Part shown: positions 1 through 4,503 of the stretch, one piece after another
How the letters are laid out: each line of letters begins with the position of its first letter
How positions within the stretch are numbered: the stretch's first letter is position 1
NCBI GenBank assembly: GCA_029934735.1
Contig: JAOZLR010000109.1
Span: forward strand, 1-7,996
DNA length: 7,996 nt
Source: Bacteroidales bacterium
GTDB taxonomy: Bacteria; Bacteroidota; Bacteroidia; Bacteroidales; JAADJA01
Direction of reading: 5' to 3'
The notes under the pieces: generated by a model
What the model was told of the DNA's origin: nothing
Databases searched by the model: none
Seen by the model: only the letters and a program-made list of their open reading frames with translations
Position numbers and translations under genes: made by a program

Positions 1-7
1 CTTAAAA

Positions 8-104
8 CTTATGTTGATTAAATGAACAGGCAGCAGCCAATAAATAGCCTTCAAATGGTGCGAAGCGCCCTTCTGATAGCTATCACATTGAGCATCAACA
101 TAAG
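8..104. repeat. Long inverted repeat enclosing a perfect palindrome
   Basis: An 11-nt arm, CTTATGTTGAT (8-18), is matched perfectly by its reverse complement ATCAACATAAG (94-104). Just inside the arms, AATG (21-24) can pair with CATT (86-89). The interior also holds a 12-nt perfect palindrome, TGATAGCTATCA (74-85), and a tight hairpin, GGTGC-GAA-GCGCC (57-69), with one G-U pair. The element could form a branched RNA or cruciform, or be an end of a degraded mobile element. No T-run follows, so a terminator is unlikely. Its arms have GTT on the left and AAC on the right, which is the wrong polarity for an integron attC site. Function is unknown. Confidence 0.5.
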
Positions 105-224
105 ACATTTAATATGGTTTTCTAATCGAAAAAAATATTCCGCCATTAGTGGTATCTATCTTTTTTTGAATTATAAAATACTCATTAATACGGAAAAAGC
201 TACAATTCCAATCAAAACGCACGA

Positions 225-485
225 ATGAAGTCATATCTAAACAAGCCATTCCCATTTATTGATAAAAAAAAGCATAGGATTGTTGCATCTTTTTTGTTTT
301 CTGCATTCATTTATCTCTTCTTAATTGTTTTTCAGCCTTTTGGAATTGCGGACATTCAATTTTATAAGCCTTTGTTTATTTTAGGTTTTTCTGTAATTAC
401 ATTGAAGTATATTTTAAAAGTAAAAATGGGATTGCCAAAAAACTTATCAGAAATTCAATTTCAAAAATTACAGAACAACTATTAA
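225..485 (+). pseudogene. Truncated membrane LytTR-type regulator, N-terminal part only
   Basis: The 86-residue product begins with the signature seen at the N-terminus of Bacteroidota membrane-bound LytTR-family transcriptional regulators: LNKPFPFI (residues 5-12), a basic stretch KKKHR, then a hydrophobic helix (about 20-38) ending in FQPFGI. A second hydrophobic segment follows at about 46-65. Family members normally continue with further membrane helices and a C-terminal LytTR DNA-binding domain, reaching roughly 250-300 residues. Here the frame stops after a short unrelated-looking tail (about 66-86), and neither the remaining helices nor a LytTR domain are seen downstream. I therefore call it a remnant, possibly an internal deletion. 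An alternative is a genuine small membrane protein. The start is the ATG at 225, with no Shine-Dalgarno. The family match is from memory of conserved sequence. Confidence 0.55.
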
Positions 486-552
486 TAAAATTAATCATAT
501 CAATTAAGCACAAATAATAGATTTACCTTTCCTTTTCGTCCCTTCACAATCC

Positions 553-567
553 AATTTGCACCAAATT
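553..567. promoter_or_regulatory. Palindromic site upstream of the DUF2141 operon
   Basis: AATTTG-CAC-CAAATT is a perfect inverted repeat with 6-nt arms and a 3-nt spacer, lying about 40 bp upstream of the -33 element. Part of it, ATTTGCACCA (554-563), recurs exactly at 636-645, where it overlaps the -7 box. It could be an operator, or just a fossil duplicate of the promoter segment. No regulator can be named. Confidence 0.3.
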
Positions 568-607
568 AGTCCTGTTCGTATAAACTTTTGACCATCTGTA
601 ACATAAA

Positions 608-640
608 TTTGCATTATCTAAATTTACACTCATATATTTG
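608..640 (+). promoter_or_regulatory. Bacteroidota-type promoter of the DUF2141 operon
   Basis: TTTG at 608-611 and TATATTTG at 633-640 match the Bacteroidota -33 (TTTG) and -7 (TAnnTTTG) elements with a 21-bp spacer, which is within the usual range. Transcription would start near 646-648, leaving a short A/T-rich leader of about 24 nt before the ATG at 671. A second TAnnTTTG match (TAAATTTG, 604-611) lacks a -33 partner at proper distance. The promoter position also rules out the in-frame ATG at 638, which lies inside the -7 box. Confidence 0.65.
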
Positions 641-670
641 CACCATTGTTTAATTAAAAAATTTCATAAA

Positions 671-1099
671 ATGAAAAATTCTTTAATGGCTCTAATAATT
701 ATGGTATTAGCCACACCAGTGTTTGCACAAACAGGAACAGTGACAATTACAATCACCGGTATAGAAAGCACCGATGGAAATATCGAAATCGGTATTTATG
801 ACAGTAAAAACACTTTCCCTGATTTTGGGAAAGAATTTCAAGGTGCAAAAGTAAAACCAACAAAAACAGAAAGTATAAACTATACTTTCGAGAACCTGCC
901 AGCAGGAACCTATGCAATTGCAGTATGGCACGATGAAAATGATAATCAAAAAATAGATAAAAACTTATTTGGTGCACCAAAAGAAAAATACGGGTTTTCG
1001 AATAATAAGTATGGCACCTTTGGGCCACCTGATTTTACAGATGTTTCGTTTACGGTTGAGAAAGGGAAAAACATAAAATTAACAATTAACCTGGAATAG
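671..1099 (+). CDS. Secreted DUF2141 family protein
   Basis: The 142-residue product has a Sec signal peptide: a short MKN start, a hydrophobic core (residues 5-15) and a likely cut after VFA (A19|Q20). The mature part matches the DUF2141 family (Pfam PF09912). It starts with a beta-strand-rich stretch and contains the family hallmarks NLPAGTYAIAVWHDEN (about 75-90), a D-x-N-x-N-x-x-x-D stretch (88-96) that could bind calcium, GAPKEKYGFSNN (101-112) and FGPPDFTDVSF (117-127). The fold is probably a transthyretin/Ig-like beta sandwich acting outside the cytoplasmic membrane. The family's biochemical role is not established. The ATG at 671 is chosen over the in-frame ATG at 638 because it begins a clean signal peptide and the upstream one lies within the promoter. 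The downstream gene starts 8 bp after the stop, so the two are very likely co-transcribed. Family call is firm; role is open. Confidence 0.88.
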   Translation: MKNSLMALIIMVLATPVFAQTGTVTITITGIESTDGNIEIGIYDSKNTFPDFGKEFQGAKVKPTKTESINYTFENLPAGTYAIAVWHDENDNQKIDKNLFGAPKEKYGFSNNKYGTFGPPDFTDVSFTVEKGKNIKLTINLE

Positions 1100-1107
1100 C
1101 TGTAACA

Positions 1108-2853
1108 ATGAAAAACATTATTAAATATATTCCCTTTGTGGCTTTGATAACATTAAACATTTTTGCCGAAGGGTCTGGATTTCGTATGCGTAATGTCCAG
1201 CCATTTGTCCTGATCTTTACATTGCTTATAGTTATTAATTTTATTTTAGCACTAGTATTTAAGGTCAAAAGTTATTTCCTGTATGGACTAACAGGCATTT
1301 CGGTTTTAGGCGCTTTAATGGTATTTTTTATTCCTGATATAGGACAAATTTATATCGAAAACATAATTGCGACAATGTATTTCGGCTTACTGTTAGTGAC
1401 AATAATTCCACCATTATTCAAACTAAAACCATTTACTTTTGAGTTTTCCAAAAAGAGATATCCTGAAAGCGTAACAAAAGGACAGCAGTTTTTAAAAATC
1501 AACCTGATTCTAAATTATCTTTGGTCTGTCTTATTTGCACTTGCAATTTTACTCACTATTCTTCGCTACCATAGCGACGATGCTATAAATACGATAATTT
1601 CAACACTTATTCCTGTTGCTGTTTTAGTAATTGTGGGTATTCCATTAACGACAAAATTGCCCGGTTATTTAATGCAAAAAGTTGGTGGAGAGCAAATTAA
1701 ATTCAAAACAATTAAAGACCTGTTTACCTCAATGCCTTTTGGATTAAATAAAGAAAAAGCAAAAGATGTGAATACGGTAGTTCAGTTTTATTTAACAGGC
1801 AAAGAACCAACAATTGGATATTTGATTATTAGCAACCAGGAATGCTCATATGATGATGGAGAGCACCCAAATCCTAAAACAGTAATTCGTTGTGATTCAG
1901 AATTATGGTTAAATATTTCAAATAATGATATTTCAGGTGATAAAGCATTTATAAATAATGAATATGAGATTGAAGGAGATGCAACAATTATGTTAAAGTT
2001 TGCCGAAATGTTCGCACCTCCTACAAAAAGCAAAAACAAGAAGAAGCCTAAGCCTATTATTTATGACTATAAAACTTTTGCCCCAAACAAAATAAAAAGC
2101 ATTGTAGTATTTGATGGTGGGTATAGAAGCAATAAACACAGTAAAACATCTTTTATGGTAAATCATTTTATTGATGGGACCAAAGAAGCAGGAGCACAAG
2201 TTGAATATTTTAAGCTGAAAGATTATAACATTAAAGAATGTACTGGTTGTTATACTTGTTGGACAAAGACACCAGGTGAGTGTATTTTCAAAGACGATAT
2301 GACAATGTTTCGTAAAAAATATCGAGAAGCAGACCTTGTTATATTTGCATCACCTTTGTATATTTTTAATGTTACAGGTATTTTGAAAACATTTATGGAT
2401 AGATTATTACCTATTTTAAAACCATATATGTTACTGAATGAGCAGGGTAATACAATGCATCCTGACCGTTTTCCTGAAGCAGGGGAGCAAGGTTTTGTTG
2501 TGTTTAGTGCATCAGGATTTCCTGATATTAAACACAATTTTGATGGCTTAACGGGCATGTTTAGAGCATGGAATTCGCATAATGAAAACACTCACTTAAT
2601 GGGGGAGTTTTATATGCCTGCTTCTGAAATGATTGTTCAGCCGGTTTATGAGTCTCGTAAGGAATTAATCAAGGATTTATGTATAAAAGCAGGAAAACAA
2701 ATTATTGAAAAAGGTAGAGTTGATAAAATAATAATGGAGACAATACAAGACCCTACAGTTTCAAAGGAAATATTTAGACAACAAGCTGACGCTTTTTGGG
2801 AGAGTTTAGACGGCAAAAAAGCTTATATGGCAAATGTTCCCAAAATAGATTAA
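1108..2853 (+). CDS. Membrane-SCP2-flavodoxin fusion, putative Fe-S flavin reductase
   Basis: The 581-residue product has three parts. Residues 1-185 hold six likely membrane helices (about 5-20, 33-51, 56-74, 84-102, 131-152, 160-180). The basic loops (51-56, 103-130, after 181) place the rest of the protein in the cytoplasm by the positive-inside rule. Residues about 196-303 resemble an SCP2 sterol-carrier domain: MPFGLNKEKAKDVNTVVQF, then an IRCDSELWLNI stretch, DKAFINNEYEIEGD and a hydrophobic helix. These domains hold lipids or other apolar ligands. After a lysine-rich linker (307-316), residues 328-560 form a flavodoxin-like NAD(P)H-dependent FMN reductase domain. It has C378-x2-C381-x2-C384-x7-C392 followed by DDM, as in iron-sulfur flavoproteins, and the flavin-site motif ASPLYIFNVTG (414-424) with a following DRL. 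I infer a membrane-anchored enzyme moving electrons to or from a bound lipid-like substrate; the substrate is unknown. The ATG at 1108 lies 8 bp after the DUF2141 stop, with no Shine-Dalgarno. Confidence 0.8.
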   Translation: MKNIIKYIPFVALITLNIFAEGSGFRMRNVQPFVLIFTLLIVINFILALVFKVKSYFLYGLTGISVLGALMVFFIPDIGQIYIENIIATMYFGLLLVTIIPPLFKLKPFTFEFSKKRYPESVTKGQQFLKINLILNYLWSVLFALAILLTILRYHSDDAINTIISTLIPVAVLVIVGIPLTTKLPGYLMQKVGGEQIKFKTIKDLFTSMPFGLNKEKAKDVNTVVQFYLTGKEPTIGYLIISNQECSYDDGEHPNPKTVIRCDSELWLNISNNDISGDKAFINNEYEIEGDATIMLKFAEMFAPPTKSKNKKKPKPIIYDYKTFAPNKIKSIVVFDGGYRSNKHSKTSFMVNHFIDGTKEAGAQVEYFKLKDYNIKECTGCYTCWTKTPGECIFKDDMTMFRKKYREADLVIFASPLYIFNVTGILKTFMDRLLPILKPYMLLNEQGNTMHPDRFPEAGEQGFVVFSASGFPDIKHNFDGLTGMFRAWNSHNENTHLMGEFYMPASEMIVQPVYESRKELIKDLCIKAGKQIIEKGRVDKIIMETIQDPTVSKEIFRQQADAFWESLDGKKAYMANVPKID

Positions 2854-2884
2854 AAGATGCTTTAATTATAACTTTTGAAAAAAT

Positions 2885-2982
2885 AACGTTGCCCAACAAT
2901 TAAGTCTCAATAACTCTACCCTGAAGCTTTCTTGGCGAACAGTATGATTTTATTTGTATGAAAAACAATGTTGTGCAGCGTT
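2885..2982. repeat. Imperfect long inverted repeat, attC-like
   Basis: AACGTTGCCCAACA (2885-2898) is the reverse complement of TGTTGTGCAGCGTT (2969-2982) apart from 2 of 14 positions. The left arm holds GCCCAAC (2891-2897), a match to the RYYYAAC end of integron attC sites. The right arm holds GTTGTGC (2970-2976), one base off the GTTRRRY partner. The 86-bp span between these boxes is a normal attC length. The inner L-box pairing is poor (CAATAA with TTATTTG, one bulge), so attC identity is tentative. It could instead be an operator, since the right arm overlaps the promoter of the next gene. It lies 31 bp after the fusion gene, as a cassette-end site would. Confidence 0.35.
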
Positions 2983-2997
2983 TTCTATATATCTTTG
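2971..2997 (+). promoter_or_regulatory. Promoter of the lipoprotein gene
   Basis: TATCTTTG (2990-2997) matches the Bacteroidota -7 box TAnnTTTG. The nearest -33 candidate is TTG at 2971-2973, with a spacer of 16 bp, slightly short. Transcription would begin about 3004, giving a leader of roughly 10 nt before the ATG at 3015. The -33 candidate lies inside the right arm of the inverted repeat that ends at 2982. Confidence 0.5.
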
Positions 2998-3014
2998 CAG
3001 ATTAACAAAATAAA

Positions 3015-3503
3015 ATGAAAAAGCTACTGATTGTATTACTGCTTTTTGCCGGATGCACAACAAACGACAAACAAAAGGAGCCCTTGATTACCGGCAACTG
3101 GGCTTTTCTCGACAAGGCGGGAAACTATAACGAAGCCTTTTTCGACACAACTGAATATGTGACCTATAACAGACGCGGGGGGTTGATGCCTTCTTTTAAA
3201 TATGCTGTAAAAAATGATTCACTTTACTCTACTTTCGGAAAAACAAAGGATTTAAAGCCTGTTGCAAAACTGATATGGATTAACGATGATAAGTTTGTGA
3301 TTTATAACGAGTCAACACGAGACACCCTTGAGCGGATTCAAACTAATGAAATGACTCTTCAGAATACTGATGCAAAAGCAGATTCGACAAAATTCCGTGA
3401 TGATTTTGAGAGAAGATATGAGGATTTCCTGGTAGGGAAAAGTATTTTGTCGAGGGAGGAGATTGAAGAGTTTAAGAAAAATAAGAAAGTGCCAAAAAAT
3501 TAA
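3015..3503 (+). CDS. Small lipoprotein, possibly lipocalin-like
   Basis: The 162-residue product starts with a lipoprotein signal: MKK, a hydrophobic core of leucines, and a lipobox LFAGC with the lipidated cysteine at residue 14, followed by a short TTNDKQ linker. The body begins with ITGNWAF (25-31), a G-x-W motif near the start of a beta-rich domain (about 25-110). This is reminiscent of lipocalin-like lipoproteins of Bacteroidota, though I cannot name a family with confidence. Residues 120-162 are highly charged and helix-prone (DDFERRYEDF, then REEIEEFKKNKK). It would sit anchored to the membrane, facing the periplasm or the cell surface. The ATG at 3015 lies just after a -7 box. The stop codon directly abuts the stop of the convergent rnz. 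No function is proposed. Confidence 0.75.
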   Translation: MKKLLIVLLLFAGCTTNDKQKEPLITGNWAFLDKAGNYNEAFFDTTEYVTYNRRGGLMPSFKYAVKNDSLYSTFGKTKDLKPVAKLIWINDDKFVIYNESTRDTLERIQTNEMTLQNTDAKADSTKFRDDFERRYEDFLVGKSILSREEIEEFKKNKKVPKN

Positions 3504-4424
3504 TCAGGAAAGTTCAATATCAAACACTTTTCCATCATCGGCCAGAAAAGTATTTTTAAAGACTGTTCTGGCTTCGTTAACCAGCTCCATAGGATTATCA
3601 TACCGATTTGAGAAATGACCGATTATCAATTTATTGACATTGGCCATTTTTGCAATAGTCGCAGCTTCAATGGTAGTTGCGTGTAATTTTGCGGCTGCCA
3701 CGTCCGCCATATCCTGCATAAAGGTTGTTTCGTAATAAAGCAGGTCAACATCTTTTATTATCGGTATTACGGGCTCATGATAGGCAGTATCGGAGCAGTA
3801 AGCATAGGAGCGGATTGGATATGGGGCATCAGATATCTCCTCATTTTTGTAAACCCTGCCTTCATTGTCAGTAAAATCGGCACCATTTTTAATCCTGATA
3901 TAGTCATTAACAGGAATATCCAGGGACTTTGCCATATCCTTAATAATCCTCCTTTTCCCCTCCTTTTCCTTAAACAAAAAACCGCAGGTCGGGATGCTAT
4001 GATTCAATGGAATAGTACTGATTATGAGCTTCTCATCCTCATATATTATTGCATTAGATTCTGGGGCAACAGGATGAAAGACCATTGGATAAGCCAATGT
4101 TGTTTCAGATGCTTCGAGCTGGATATCAAGTATATCTTTAAGACGTGCCGGGCCGTAAATATGAAGCTCTTTTTTTCTGCCAAGTAGGTGCATTGATGAT
4201 ATCAGACCCACAAGCCCAAAAAAATGATCGCCATGCAGATGGCTGATGAAAATATGATTTATTCTTTGAAGTTTTATTCTGTATTTCCTGAGTTGTATCT
4301 GGGTTCCTTCTGCACAGTCAACAAGAAAAAAGCGTTCATTATGATTTACTAGCTGTGCCGTGGGATTTCTTTTTATGGTGGGTATTGCCGAGTTACTTCC
4401 GAGTATTGTTACTTTAAATGTCAT
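3504..4424 (-). CDS. rnz: Ribonuclease Z (tRNA 3' endonuclease)
   Basis: The 306-residue product is a short-form ribonuclease Z, a metallo-beta-lactamase-fold zinc endonuclease that trims 3' trailers from tRNA precursors, usually as a homodimer. Zinc ligands and catalytic residues are visible: H62-x-H64-x-D66-H67 in SHLHGDHFFG, H142 in PLNHSIPTC, D212 in YCSDTAYHE, H248 in KLHATTIEAA and H270 in IIGHFSNRYD. The insertion at about 151-200 (KEKEGKRR onward) matches the flexible arm that grips tRNA. Length is standard for the family (about 300-310). The start is the ATG at 4424 (MTFKVTILGS), which gives the conserved family N-terminus. The in-frame ATG at 4487 is rejected because it would translate through the rpsA terminator. 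The gene lies directly downstream of rpsA on the same strand and converges on the lipoprotein gene with no intergenic bases. Confidence 0.95.
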   Translation of the reverse strand: MTFKVTILGSNSAIPTIKRNPTAQLVNHNERFFLVDCAEGTQIQLRKYRIKLQRINHIFISHLHGDHFFGLVGLISSMHLLGRKKELHIYGPARLKDILDIQLEASETTLAYPMVFHPVAPESNAIIYEDEKLIISTIPLNHSIPTCGFLFKEKEGKRRIIKDMAKSLDIPVNDYIRIKNGADFTDNEGRVYKNEEISDAPYPIRSYAYCSDTAYHEPVIPIIKDVDLLYYETTFMQDMADVAAAKLHATTIEAATIAKMANVNKLIIGHFSNRYDNPMELVNEARTVFKNTFLADDGKVFDIELS

Positions 4425-4437
4425 CCGGTTTTTTTTG

Positions 4438-4445
4438 CAAAGATA
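4438..4445 (-). promoter_or_regulatory. -7 box for rnz immediately after the rpsA terminator
   Basis: On the minus strand TATCTTTG fits TAnnTTTG, with 13 nt between it and the rnz ATG at 4424. Transcription would start about 7 nt upstream of the ATG, so the message would be nearly leaderless. A matching -33 would fall in the loop of the terminator hairpin and is not convincing, so some read-through from rpsA may also feed rnz. Confidence 0.4.
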
Positions 4446-4448
4446 AAT

Positions 4449-4484
4449 AAAAAACCCTGTCTGGATATTTTCAGACAGGGTTTT
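4449..4484 (-). terminator. Intrinsic terminator of rpsA
   Basis: A perfect 13-bp stem, AAAACCCTGTCTG (4451-4463) against CAGACAGGGTTTT (4472-4484), encloses an 8-nt loop. Read on the minus strand the GC-rich stem is followed by six T residues (4454-4449), the classical rho-independent layout. It begins 19 nt after the rpsA stop codon and separates rpsA from rnz. Confidence 0.9.
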
Positions 4485-4503
4485 CAAGTTATTCAGAAAA
4501 TAG

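Noticed and set aside
8..104. Integron attC site at the left inverted repeat
   Set aside because: The arms have GTT on the left and AAC on the right, opposite to the required AAC...GTT order in either orientation.
22..228. Open frame of 68 codons at the left edge
   Set aside because: No recognisable domain, no promoter or ribosome-binding signal. It lies across the inverted-repeat element and overlaps the next start; the composition looks like chance A/T-rich sequence.
638..670. Upstream in-frame ATG for the DUF2141 gene
   Set aside because: The codon lies inside the -7 promoter box and would put a polar stretch ahead of a clean signal peptide.
2845..2866. A/T hairpin (ATTAAA...TTTAAT) at the end of the fusion gene
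   Set aside because: A 6-bp A/T-only stem without a GC core or T-run is not a credible terminator.
3777..4187. 136-codon plus-strand frame opposite rnz
   Set aside because: Antisense to the catalytic core of ribonuclease Z, with no recognisable domain.
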